Positions 33,773 to 42,322 of a stretch of DNA of 64,000 nt are shown here, one piece after another. Within the stretch, counting starts at the first letter, position 1. Every line of letters starts with the position of its first letter. Source of the stretch: Thermovorax subterraneus (GTDB lineage Bacteria > Bacillota > Thermosediminibacteria > Thermosediminibacterales > Thermosediminibacteraceae); the NCBI GenBank assembly GCA_021608145.1, contig JAKIHM010000008.1, positions 19,765 through 83,764 on the forward strand, in the 5' to 3' direction. The notes under the pieces were generated by a model. It saw nothing but the letters and a program-made list of their open reading frames with translations, was not told where the DNA came from and searched no databases. The position numbers were made by a program, and so were the translations under genes.

Positions 33773-35503
33773 ATGCTTCTTAAATTGATCGTAAAAGATT
33801 TTGCGTTGATCGACGATGTGGAAATAGAATTCAAAGAAGGGTTGAATGTTTTAACTGGAGAAACAGGTGCAGGTAAATCTATTATAATCGATGCGATAGG
33901 AATGATTCTTGGAGAAAGGGCATCCAGTGAATATATAAGATCAGGCAAAGAATTTTCGGTAATAGAAGCTATATTTGAATACAATAATCCAATAATCGAC
34001 AACATATTGGCAGAGATGAGCATTGAACAAGAAGATAATCTTTTAATAATTTCGCGCAAAATTAACCAACAAGGTAAAAACTACTGCCGAATAAACGGAA
34101 CTAGTGTACCTGTTTCAACCTTAAAAACCATAGGCAAGTATTTGGTAGATATTCACGGTCAGCACCAACACCAATCCCTCTTAAATCCAGAAAAGCATTT
34201 AGAAATGCTGGACCTTTTGGGTGGAGAAGAACTACAAGAAAAAAAAGAGGAAGTTCGGAGTTTATATAAAAAAATTCTCGATGCAGAAAATAAACTTAGG
34301 AACCTCGTAAAGGTGCAAGAAGAATTTTTAAAATATAAAGAACAATTACAATTTGAAGTTGACGAGCTTGAAAAAGCACAATTGAAACCCGGAGAAGATT
34401 TAGTATTGGAAAGAGAACTCGAAATTTTGGAGCATTCTGACAAAATTTTAAGGTCGCTTAATTTCAGCCTTTTAACCCTTTATGAGGGAGATGAAAATAG
34501 CCCCGCTGTTGTTGACAATGTGGCAAAAGTAGTCAATGCATTAGAAGAAGTTGTCGATTACTTTTCGCCTATAAAAAAGGACTTGGATAGCCTAAAAAAT
34601 ATTTTATACGAGTTGGAAGATGTGGTCTCTGATTTAAGGGACCATATAAAAACTATAGATTTTGAACCGGGAAAGCTGGACGAAATACAATCGAGAATTT
34701 CTCTTTTAAATAGATTAAAAAATAAGTACAACAAAAGTATAGACGAATTAATAAAATACAAAGAACAAGTTGCTTCTAAATTAGATGAAGCTTTGAACAT
34801 AGATGAGGAGATAATAAAGTTGGAAGATTCCCTACAAATACTTAAGCAAGATTATATAAAGAGTGCTTTAGAATTGCACGAATTAAGAAAAATTATCGCT
34901 TCAACGCTTGAAAAAAATATTTCAAAAGAATTGAAAGATCTTGGAATGAAAGATGTAAGATTTTCGGTGGACATAAGCTGGGTAGAATCGGAAGAAGGAG
35001 TTGAAGTGGAAAATAAAATTGTCAGGATAGGAGATAAAGGACTGGATACAGTGGAATTTATGATTTCCACAAATCCGGGTGAACCGTTAAAGCCTCTGGC
35101 AAAAATAGTATCAGGCGGTGAAGCTTCACGTGTATTATTAGCTTTAAAGAGTATCCTTGCTCAGATAGACAACATTCCTTGTTTGATTTTCGATGAAATA
35201 GATGTGGGCATTGGCGGAAGGATTTCTCAGATAGTAGGCGAAAAATTACTCAAAATATCCCGTAGCCATCAGGTTCTCTGTGTTACCCATTCCCCGCAAA
35301 TAGCAAGTTTAGGCGATGTTCATTTTTGTATAAACAAAATTTCGGATAGCGAAAGAACATTTACAACGGTTAAGGAAATAAAAGGCGAAGAGAGAATCAA
35401 GGAAATTTCTAGGATGTTAGGTGGAACTGAAATAACCGAAAAGACAATTGCCCACGCAAAAGAAATGCTTGAAATAGCCGAAAAAATAAAAAGAAAATAT
35501 TAG
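33773..35503 (+). CDS. recN: DNA repair protein RecN
   Basis: This 576-residue SMC-like ATPase acts in double-strand break repair. Walker A is TGETGAGKSIIIDA (about residues 27-40). Two coiled-coil arms surround a central hinge-like region. The ABC signature is VSGGEASRVLLAL (about 447) and Walker B is CLIFDEIDVGIGG (about 473). Full length. Two hairpins follow before spoIVB. Confidence 0.97.
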   Translation: MLLKLIVKDFALIDDVEIEFKEGLNVLTGETGAGKSIIIDAIGMILGERASSEYIRSGKEFSVIEAIFEYNNPIIDNILAEMSIEQEDNLLIISRKINQQGKNYCRINGTSVPVSTLKTIGKYLVDIHGQHQHQSLLNPEKHLEMLDLLGGEELQEKKEEVRSLYKKILDAENKLRNLVKVQEEFLKYKEQLQFEVDELEKAQLKPGEDLVLERELEILEHSDKILRSLNFSLLTLYEGDENSPAVVDNVAKVVNALEEVVDYFSPIKKDLDSLKNILYELEDVVSDLRDHIKTIDFEPGKLDEIQSRISLLNRLKNKYNKSIDELIKYKEQVASKLDEALNIDEEIIKLEDSLQILKQDYIKSALELHELRKIIASTLEKNISKELKDLGMKDVRFSVDISWVESEEGVEVENKIVRIGDKGLDTVEFMISTNPGEPLKPLAKIVSGGEASRVLLALKSILAQIDNIPCLIFDEIDVGIGGRISQIVGEKLLKISRSHQVLCVTHSPQIASLGDVHFCINKISDSERTFTTVKEIKGEERIKEISRMLGGTEITEKTIAHAKEMLEIAEKIKRKY

Positions 35504-35530
35504 CCCCTTTTTGGGGTTTTTTTATTTTTT
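35503..35530 (+). terminator. Terminator after recN
   Basis: The short stem GCCCC/GGGGT (35503-35507 with 35513-35517) has a TTTTT loop and is followed by T7-A-T6. Confidence 0.65.
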
Positions 35531-35536
35531 CTTCCA

Positions 35537-35566
35537 GTATTAAAAGAAGTGAACCGGGTTATCTTA
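35537..35566 (+). promoter_or_regulatory. Candidate forespore (SigG/SigF-type) promoter of spoIVB
   Basis: GTATT (35537-35541) is followed after 18 nt by TATCTTA (35560-35566), a partial match to the SigG pattern (GHATR, 18 nt, CATNMTA). spoIVB is transcribed by SigF and SigG in Bacillus. Confidence 0.35.
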
Positions 35567-35590
35567 ATTTTCAGGCCCGGTTTTTTCATT
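35552..35590 (+). terminator. Second hairpin terminator, nested with the spoIVB promoter
   Basis: AACCGGG (35552-35558) pairs with CCCGGTT (35576-35582) across a 17-nt loop and is followed by TTTTTT. The left arm lies between the candidate -35 and -10, so a transcript from that promoter would lack it. Confidence 0.6.
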
Positions 35591-35612
35591 TTTTACAGAA
35601 GGAGTGAAAGCT

Positions 35613-36923
35613 GTGGCAGTGAACAAAAGAAAATTATTGGGTATTCTTTTAGCAATTCTTCTTTTGTTTCTGTCAATTTCCTCGCAATTGTCAGGTTTTT
35701 CCTGGTTCCCTGACAAAGTCAAGATAATAGAGGGCAAAGAACATGTTATAGACCTGGGAATACCTCTAAAATTCCAACTTTTATCAAGAACAAGGGATTC
35801 TTTAACTATTAATGGAAGCAATTTACAGGATAAAATTTCTGTAAACTTAAGAAATCCCCTTTCCATTAGGTCTGATCGTTTGGGGACATACGACCTAGAG
35901 TTTCGATTGTTCGGAATTATCCCTGTAAAAAAGATGAAATTAGAAGTATTACCTGAAATAAAAGTTGTACCAGGAGGACATTCAATAGGTGTAAAATTGA
36001 GGCCAAACGGGGTAATTGTCGTAGGAATTGCTTCTGTCGTTGATGAACAAGGAAAAACACATTATCCTGCCAAAAATGCAGGGATACAGGCAGGTGATAC
36101 CGTTATTTTTATTAACGGTCAAAAAATTCATACTGCTAATGATGTGACAGAGATTATAAATAAAGATGAAGACAAGATAGTAGAATTAACTGTAAAAAGG
36201 AACGGTAAAACTTTTAACACAAAGTTGTCTGCAGTAAAAAATAGTCAGGGATTTTACCAAATAGGGCTTTGGGTGCGGGACATTGCTGCTGGTGTCGGTA
36301 CCCTTACGTTTTACGACCCAGAGTCTGGGTATTACGGCGCTTTAGGACATATCATATCAGATTCAGACACTGGCAGGGTGGTTGAAGTTGGTCAGGGGGA
36401 AATTATTAGAGCGAGTATCATTAACGTAGTCCCGGCTAAGAAAAACGTCCCTGGCGAAAAAAGGGGAGTTTTTGTGGAAGAAGAGGAAGTTATCGGCAAC
36501 ATTTTAGTTAATACTTCCTTTGGCATATTTGGAAAAATGTATAAGCCTGCAGTAAATCCTCTTTTTGGTGAAATTCCAGTAGTACTTTCCAGCTACGCCC
36601 ACGAAGGAAAGGCGCAAATCCTAACTGTGATTGATGGTGAAAAGATAGAAAAATTTGATATAGAGATTCAAAAGATTATAAAACAAGACTTTCCTAGCAC
36701 AAAAGGAATGATAATAAAAATAACCGACCCTCGTCTATTAGAAAAAACTGGCGGCATTGTGCAGGGAATGAGTGGAAGTCCGATAATTCAGGATGGCTAC
36801 CTTATTGGAGCAATAACTCACGTTTTTGTAAATGATCCGACGCGAGGTTATGGAGTTTTTGCCGAGTGGATGATTGAAGAAGTAGCAAAATTGAAAAGCG
36901 AACGACAAGTATATAAATATTAA
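35613..36923 (+). CDS. spoIVB: SpoIVB serine peptidase (stage IV sporulation protein B)
   Basis: This ~436-residue forespore protease signals to the mother cell to trigger pro-SigK processing. It has an N-terminal signal anchor (LLGILLAILLLFLSISSQL) and a PDZ domain (NAGIQAGDTVIFINGQKI, about 155-175). The S55 peptidase domain has a conserved His in LGHIISD (about 245) and Ser in GMSGSPI (about 386). GTG 35613 has AAGGAG 8 nt upstream. Its substrate pathway (pro-SigK) is encoded in this window too. Confidence 0.96.
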   Translation: MAVNKRKLLGILLAILLLFLSISSQLSGFSWFPDKVKIIEGKEHVIDLGIPLKFQLLSRTRDSLTINGSNLQDKISVNLRNPLSIRSDRLGTYDLEFRLFGIIPVKKMKLEVLPEIKVVPGGHSIGVKLRPNGVIVVGIASVVDEQGKTHYPAKNAGIQAGDTVIFINGQKIHTANDVTEIINKDEDKIVELTVKRNGKTFNTKLSAVKNSQGFYQIGLWVRDIAAGVGTLTFYDPESGYYGALGHIISDSDTGRVVEVGQGEIIRASIINVVPAKKNVPGEKRGVFVEEEEVIGNILVNTSFGIFGKMYKPAVNPLFGEIPVVLSSYAHEGKAQILTVIDGEKIEKFDIEIQKIIKQDFPSTKGMIIKITDPRLLEKTGGIVQGMSGSPIIQDGYLIGAITHVFVNDPTRGYGVFAEWMIEEVAKLKSERQVYKY

Positions 36924-36942
36924 AACATTTTATGGAATTTCA

Positions 36943-36971
36943 GGAGGATAATACCATAAATTGTCGAATAT
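36943..36971 (+). promoter_or_regulatory. SigH promoter of spo0A with overlapping 0A box
   Basis: GGAGGATAA (36943-36951) is a perfect SigH -35 (RnAGGAwww). After 11 nt comes GTCGAATAT (36963-36971), a perfect SigH -10 (RnnGAATww). The -10 overlaps TGTCGAA (36962-36968), the consensus Spo0A box, so Spo0A~P would contact its own core promoter. Confidence 0.8.
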
Positions 36972-37007
36972 ATCAAACATAGAGAATTTTATAGGGGGGT
37001 CAACAAG

Positions 37008-37802
37008 ATGGGCGACAGGAAAAAAATACTTTTGGCAGATGACAACAAAGAATTTTGCGATCTTTTGGAAGAGTTTTTTTCAACGCAAGAGGATATGGAA
37101 GTGGTTGGCAAGGCTTATAACGGACTAGAAGTTGTGGAAAAAGTTCAGGAGTTGAACCCAGATGTAGTCGTTCTTGATATAATTATGCCCAATCTTGATG
37201 GATTAGGTGTAATAGAAAAATTAACGAATTTCGATAAAAAACCTAAAATTATCGTTCTCTCTGCAGTAGGACAGGATAAAATAACCCAGAGAGCAATAAA
37301 TTTAGGAGCAGATTATTACGTAGTAAAGCCTTTTGATTTAAAAATTCTGGTGGATCGAATACGTGAACTGGATTATGATTCAGGAAGTACTTTGCAAAAA
37401 TCAATAAAAAGCGCCACAAATATTCAAACATCTAAGCGCAAGGATACTAATTTGGAAATGGAGATAACCAATATAATACATGAAATCGGGATTCCAGCGC
37501 ACATAAAAGGTTACTTTTACTTAAGGGATGCTATTGCTATGGTGGTAAATAACGTTGAACTATTAGGAGCCGTAACCAAGGTGCTTTATCCCACCATAGC
37601 AAAAAAATACAACACAACGCCGAGCAGAGTTGAAAGAGCCATCAGACATGCTATCGAAGTGGCATGGAACAGAGGTTGTATAGAAACCATTAACAATCTC
37701 TTTGGATATACCGTTCAAAAGGACAAAGGGAAACCCACGAATTCAGAATTTATAGCCATGATTTCGGATAAGATAAGAATTGAACAAAAAGTCATATCTT
37801 GA
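37008..37802 (+). CDS. spo0A: Sporulation master response regulator Spo0A
   Basis: The protein has 264 residues, full length. The receiver domain has the acidic pair DD (residues 11-12), the phosphorylated Asp57 in [12 protein letters not shown], and Lys in YVVKPFD. The C-terminal DNA-binding domain has [18 protein letters not shown] and the recognition helix region [22 protein letters not shown]. It is transcribed from a SigH promoter carrying a consensus 0A box, which implies autoregulation. A 15-bp terminator follows. Confidence 0.98.
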   Translation: MGDRKKILLADDNKEFCDLLEEFFSTQEDMEVVGKAYNGLEVVEKVQELNPDVVVLDIIMPNLDGLGVIEKLTNFDKKPKIIVLSAVGQDKITQRAINLGADYYVVKPFDLKILVDRIRELDYDSGSTLQKSIKSATNIQTSKRKDTNLEMEITNIIHEIGIPAHIKGYFYLRDAIAMVVNNVELLGAVTKVLYPTIAKKYNTTPSRVERAIRHAIEVAWNRGCIETINNLFGYTVQKDKGKPTNSEFIAMISDKIRIEQKVIS

Positions 37803-37884
37803 GATAATTCGGATTTTAATAATCTAACGATTCTTGAAATTGGTATTGAGAAAGCAATAAATCTCCCAAAATAACCCTAAAAAC

Positions 37885-37932
37885 ACCTCTTGTTAGTTTG
37901 ATAGAAACTAACAGGAGGTATTTTATTTATTG
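37885..37932 (+). terminator. Rho-independent terminator after spo0A
   Basis: A 15-bp stem with one G-U pair (37885-37899 with 37905-37919) and a 5-nt loop is followed by ATTTTATTTATTGTTT. Between here and 38058 only weak promoter-like AT-rich sequence was seen. Confidence 0.85.
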
Positions 37933-38058
37933 TTTGAATAAATTTACCTCATTTCAAATTATGTTGGAGAGTGGCGTGTTAGAAAATAAATTTAGTGGAA
38001 ATAATAAAAACAGATTAACTGCTGCAAATAGATATTTATGTTGAGAGGAAACCGCGAA

Positions 38059-39192
38059 ATGGCTGAATTCATAGTAGGAAGAGCAGTTGTTGATAAAAAA
38101 ACAAAGTGGTTAATACAGCGTGCAAAACCGGGAGATATAGCTGTCCTTTCTCATAAAGATATTGATGAAGTAGCAGCTCACCAACTTATAAAATCTAAGG
38201 TGAAAGGAATTATTAATTTTCAACCTTCTATTAGCGGGCGATTCTTGAATCAAGGTCCAGAAGTACTTGTTAACGCCGGCAAGGTTTTGGTGGATGTTAC
38301 CCAGGACGGATTAATTGATTTGATACGCGATGGAGATTTAATTGAGATAAAGAACAATGGAGAGATAATTTTAAACGGAAAATTTTTCTGCAAAGGAATA
38401 GTTTTAACAAAAGAATTTATTAGATCCAAATATGATGAAGCAAAGGTTAATTATGAAAAAGAAATTGAAAGATTTGCAATTAACACCCTTGAGTACATCA
38501 AACACGAAAAAAAAATTATATCAGCAGATTATGCTGTGCCTACACTTAAGACTGATATGCGAAAAAGACATGTAATGGTTGTAGTACGAGGTAAAGATTA
38601 CAAGGAAGATATTTTGGCTTTAATGTCATATATAGAAGAAATAAAACCAGTCCTTATAGGAGTGGATGGAGGAGCAGATGCATTATTAGAATTCGGTTTA
38701 AAACCAGACATTATAGTGGGAGATATGGATAGCATAAGCGACAAAGGATTAAAGTGCGGGGCAGAAATAGTAGTTCATGCTTATCCTGACGGCAGAGCAC
38801 CAGGGCTTGAACGGGTGAAACGACTAGGACTTGATTATAAGATTATGGCAGTCAATGGAACAAGCGAAGATATGGCATTGCTTTTAGCTTATCATAGTGG
38901 CGCTGATTTAATAATAGCAGTAGGTACCCATACCAACATAATAGATTTTTTGGAAAAAGGACGGCAAGGAATGGCTAGCACTTTTTTGGTGCGCCTTAAA
39001 GTCGGGCATATTCTAATCGATGCCAAGGGTGTTAACAAACTTTACCGGTATAGAATAAAAAGCGATTATTTAGCTGCATTGTTAGCAGCAGCTTTTTTCC
39101 CAATTTTAATAATCAGTGCTTCTTCGCCCTTAGTAAAACATTTATTTAGACTTTTAATTATCAAAGTAAGGATGATGTTTGGCTTTTTATAG
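38059..39192 (+). CDS. steA: SteA-like protein (putative cytokinetic ring protein)
   Basis: This ~377-residue protein is related to actinobacterial SteA, which acts with SteB in septal peptidoglycan assembly. The middle has a thiamin-pyrophosphokinase-like fold: LIGVDGGADALLEFGLKPDIIVGDMDSISD. A C-terminal membrane helix (LAALLAAAFFPILIISASS) anchors it. ATG 38059 has GAGAGGA 9 nt upstream. It heads a group with SteB, a glycosyltransferase-like gene and DUF3866 after spo0A. Any cell-division role here is inferred from the family. Confidence 0.88.
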   Translation: MAEFIVGRAVVDKKTKWLIQRAKPGDIAVLSHKDIDEVAAHQLIKSKVKGIINFQPSISGRFLNQGPEVLVNAGKVLVDVTQDGLIDLIRDGDLIEIKNNGEIILNGKFFCKGIVLTKEFIRSKYDEAKVNYEKEIERFAINTLEYIKHEKKIISADYAVPTLKTDMRKRHVMVVVRGKDYKEDILALMSYIEEIKPVLIGVDGGADALLEFGLKPDIIVGDMDSISDKGLKCGAEIVVHAYPDGRAPGLERVKRLGLDYKIMAVNGTSEDMALLLAYHSGADLIIAVGTHTNIIDFLEKGRQGMASTFLVRLKVGHILIDAKGVNKLYRYRIKSDYLAALLAAAFFPILIISASSPLVKHLFRLLIIKVRMMFGFL

Positions 39193-39204
39193 AGGTGAAT
39201 AACT

Positions 39205-39867
39205 TTGTACAATTTCAAACACTTAACAATGCTGCTTGTTGCTGTATTTGTTTCTCTAGGTATAGGCATAGCGGTAGGCTTTACAGCCAATAGCGACAAA
39301 CTATTGATAAAACAGCAAAAAGCTATTATAGATCAATTGGAAAATAGTTACAATATTTTGAAAGAAAATAATAGGATGAAGGATAAACAGTTAAAATTGC
39401 TTATAGAAGAGCAAAAAAGAGATTATGAATTTCTTGAACATAATTTTGAAATTCTGCTGAAAGGAAGTATAGAAGGGAAAAAAGGAACTGTATTGCAACT
39501 TGGAAATAAAATAGACTCAACAACTGAAGTTATAAAGTACCTTGAAGATGCAGGAGCAGTCTTACAAACTTCCTCAATTTTAAACGATGATGAAAAAGAA
39601 GATGAAATTGACAACATTATTGAGGCCTTCCTTAACAAGGAGACAATAGATTTTAACGATTTTGTTGTTATTGTGAGAGCGGATGAAAATTTAAATCCTG
39701 AATCTATAGCAAGAAAAATAAGTGACATAAAACCTGTGGCTATTGTTCAATCTTCTAACCTTTCAAGACTGGACATAACTACTAGTAAAAAATTACTTTA
39801 TATCGATAACATAGATACGATAATGGGAAAATACAGGCTGATAGTCTGGTTAATAAATAATTCATGA
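39205..39867 (+). CDS. steB: SteB/MctB-like membrane protein (copper transporter family annotation)
   Basis: This 220-residue bitopic protein has one N-terminal membrane segment (about 7-27), a long coiled coil (about 35-90) and a C-terminal alpha/beta domain. It matches the family containing SteB and the mycobacterial copper protein MctB. The direct pairing with steA, as in Actinobacteria, favours the SteB role over copper transport. The stop overlaps the next start by 4 nt. Confidence 0.82.
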   Translation: MYNFKHLTMLLVAVFVSLGIGIAVGFTANSDKLLIKQQKAIIDQLENSYNILKENNRMKDKQLKLLIEEQKRDYEFLEHNFEILLKGSIEGKKGTVLQLGNKIDSTTEVIKYLEDAGAVLQTSSILNDDEKEDEIDNIIEAFLNKETIDFNDFVVIVRADENLNPESIARKISDIKPVAIVQSSNLSRLDITTSKKLLYIDNIDTIMGKYRLIVWLINNS

Positions 39868-40676
39868 GGTGTTTGACATTGGTATTGGCTTTTGCGTCAC
39901 TGATAACTACTATACTTTTTTTGGAAAATTTTCGAAAGTGGGAACATGCAGTTAAAAAATCAAACTACAGGAACAAAGAAATAATTACTGCCGGAGGCGT
40001 GGTTTTCGTAATCGTAATACTCCTTATTAACGTCTATACAGTTTTTTATTGGGATGATACGGATCTTCCAGAGTACATAATGCTATCTGCAGCATGCATG
40101 GGGTTTTCAGGTTTAATGGACGATATATACGGAACTAAGGCAGTAAAAGGCATTAGAGGACATTTTTCAAAATTATTGCGAGGCAAGATAACCACAGGAA
40201 GTATAAAGGCTATAATTGGGTTGAGTATAGCTTGTTTTTTAGCTGTGAAAAAAAACGATTTTTGGCCGGATATTATTATTGATGCGTTAATTATTGCCCT
40301 TTCCACGAATTTGTTAAACCTTATGGATTTAAGACCCGGTAGAGCCTGTAAGTTTTTCCTATTTTCAGTGGCCATAATATTTTTATATTTTCTCCGAAAA
40401 GGACTTACTAATTTAATATATTTTTTTATGCCGCTTGCCGTTTCTGTTATGGTCTTTTGGTTTTATGATTCAAGGGAATTATTGATGATGGGAGATGTAG
40501 GGTCAAATGTGTTAGGAATAAGTCTTGGGATTATGATATCGTGGATAGGTTCTTATTATGCAAAGATTGGAGTGTTGTCTTTTTTGCTTGGAATACAGCT
40601 CATTTCAGAATTCTATTCTATCAGCGAAATTTTAGAAAGGATAATCTCCTTCAGAAAAAAATTTTCGATTTATTAA
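39864..40676 (+). CDS. Divergent glycosyltransferase 4 (MraY/WecA-like) membrane protein
   Basis: This 270-residue polytopic protein has about nine hydrophobic segments. It keeps landmarks of the polyprenyl-phosphate sugar-1-phosphate transferase family: FSGLMDDIYGTKAVKGIRGHF (DD motif), NLLNLMDLRPGRACKFF and MMGDVGSNVLGISLG. Standard MraY has DGxDG where this has DLRPGR, so substrate or activity may differ. ATG 39864 overlaps steB. Position with SteA/SteB suggests an envelope role. Confidence 0.8.
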   Translation: MRCLTLVLAFASLITTILFLENFRKWEHAVKKSNYRNKEIITAGGVVFVIVILLINVYTVFYWDDTDLPEYIMLSAACMGFSGLMDDIYGTKAVKGIRGHFSKLLRGKITTGSIKAIIGLSIACFLAVKKNDFWPDIIIDALIIALSTNLLNLMDLRPGRACKFFLFSVAIIFLYFLRKGLTNLIYFFMPLAVSVMVFWFYDSRELLMMGDVGSNVLGISLGIMISWIGSYYAKIGVLSFLLGIQLISEFYSISEILERIISFRKKFSIY

Positions 40677-40687
40677 GGTGAAATAAT

Positions 40688-41836
40688 ATGATAAGATTAA
40701 GAAAGGGGAAGGTTTTAGAAATTTTAGAGGAACAAGTAGGTTTACAAGAAATTCTAGTTGAGGTGGATGGCGAAAAAAATAAGGCTATAAATTATACTAT
40801 GCTGACAGGCTATTGCAAAAAAGGCGATGAAGTAGTACTAAATACTACAGCAGTTTTTTTAAACCTCGGAAGTGGAGGTTATCATTTTGTCATTTATAAT
40901 TGCTCAGTTGAAAATCTTGATATAGAGAAAAAAGGCCATATAATGAAGCTAAGGTACACCCCCTTTCAAATAAAAACTTGGAGTGCAGAAGAAAGCACCA
41001 GTCCTTTGGCTGAAAAACTGTCAAACACTGTATCACTTTCAGGTATGCCGGTGGTAGTGGGAACGCTCCACAGCATGTTGGCTCCCGCTTGTGCAGGAAT
41101 AAAGAAAAATTCTAAAGATCTTAAGGTAGCTTATGTAATGACAGATGGTGGTGCTCTCCCTCTTTTTTTTAGCCGAGTTGTAAGAGAATTGAAAGAAAAA
41201 AAGCTAATCGATTTTACGATTACAACTGGACATGCCTTCGGAGGCGATATAGAATCAGTTAATATTTATTCTGGATTGTTATCAGCAAAGGCTTTGGGAT
41301 GCGACGTTGCAGTGGTCACAATGGGGCCAGGCATAGTCGGAACCGGCACAAAATACGGTCATACTGGTCTTGAACAAGGAGAAATAGTAAATGCAGTAAA
41401 TATACTTATGGGAACAGCCGTTGTAATACCACGAATAAGTTTTATGGACAGAAGAAAAAGGCACTACGGAGTCAGCCATCATACTATTACATCGCTTCAG
41501 GAAATTGCTTTAAAAAAGGCTTTTGTAGTAATCCCTAAGATGGAAAGGGAAAAACTAGACGAGGTAATAAGTCAGCTGAAGAGTTGCGGGATTCACCGAA
41601 AACACCGTATAGTAATTGAAGACGGCATTGAAGGCATAAGTGTTTTAAAATCATTAGGCATCGAACTTGAGACTATGGGGAGAGATTTTGAACAGGACAG
41701 TGAATTTTTCTTGGCGGCAAGTGCCGCTGGCAATTTTGCGTCAAAACTCGCCATGAATAAGGGAGGGGGCTGGAGGCAGTGGATTTTTTCGAAGCTACAA
41801 TCAATACGAAATATATTTTTTCAGGTAAGATATTGA
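40688..41836 (+). CDS. DUF3866 family protein, function unknown
   Basis: This 382-residue cytosolic protein of the DUF3866 family is found mostly in Actinobacteria and Clostridia near steA, steB and nudF genes. Conserved-looking blocks are VVGTLHSMLAPACAGIKK, YVMTDGGALPL, TTGHAFGGDIESVNIYSGL and VAVVTMGPGIVGTGTKYGHTG. No catalytic assignment can be made. It overlaps the Nudix gene by 58 nt. Confidence 0.87.
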   Translation: MIRLRKGKVLEILEEQVGLQEILVEVDGEKNKAINYTMLTGYCKKGDEVVLNTTAVFLNLGSGGYHFVIYNCSVENLDIEKKGHIMKLRYTPFQIKTWSAEESTSPLAEKLSNTVSLSGMPVVVGTLHSMLAPACAGIKKNSKDLKVAYVMTDGGALPLFFSRVVRELKEKKLIDFTITTGHAFGGDIESVNIYSGLLSAKALGCDVAVVTMGPGIVGTGTKYGHTGLEQGEIVNAVNILMGTAVVIPRISFMDRRKRHYGVSHHTITSLQEIALKKAFVVIPKMEREKLDEVISQLKSCGIHRKHRIVIEDGIEGISVLKSLGIELETMGRDFEQDSEFFLAASAAGNFASKLAMNKGGGWRQWIFSKLQSIRNIFFQVRY

Positions 41837-42321
41837 AATTAAGATTGGACGAAGTTAAACTTCCTGATGGCAAATTTTCAACGCGGGAAATAGTAGAACA
41901 TCCGGGAGCGGTTGCAATTGTCCCTATAGATGAGGATAAAAACGTAATAATGGTTCGACAATACCGAAAACCGGTGGAGGAAATGCTCTTAGAAATACCG
42001 GCAGGAAAACTCGAAGTAAATGAAGATGTTAAAATTTGCGCTCAAAGAGAGCTATTGGAAGAAACGGGCTATAAAGCCAAAAAATTGATACATATAATGG
42101 ACTTTTATACCACTCCCGGTTTTTCAAACGAGAAGATGTCCCTCTTTTTAGCATTTGGACTCGAGGAAGCCGAAAGCAAAGCCGATGAAGATGAATTCAT
42201 AAAAAAAGAGAAAATACCCATAGAGAAGGCTATGGATATGGTTAAAAATGGAGAAATAAAAGATGCGAAAACGATGGTGGGACTTTTAGTGTCCCATATG
42301 TTTTTGCAAGGGGAATTCTAA
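41779..42321 (+). CDS. nudF: Nudix hydrolase, ADP-ribose pyrophosphatase type
   Basis: This 180-residue protein carries the Nudix box GKLEVNEDVKICAQRELLEETGY (about residues 76-98, key residues G, E, RE, EE, G). It likely hydrolyses ADP-ribose to AMP and ribose-5-phosphate. The PGAVAIVPID and VRQYRKPVEEMLLEIPAGK segments fit the NudF subgroup. GTG 41779 lies inside the DUF3866 gene. Confidence 0.92.
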   Translation: MDFFEATINTKYIFSGKILKLRLDEVKLPDGKFSTREIVEHPGAVAIVPIDEDKNVIMVRQYRKPVEEMLLEIPAGKLEVNEDVKICAQRELLEETGYKAKKLIHIMDFYTTPGFSNEKMSLFLAFGLEEAESKADEDEFIKKEKIPIEKAMDMVKNGEIKDAKTMVGLLVSHMFLQGEF

Positions 42322-42322
42322 C

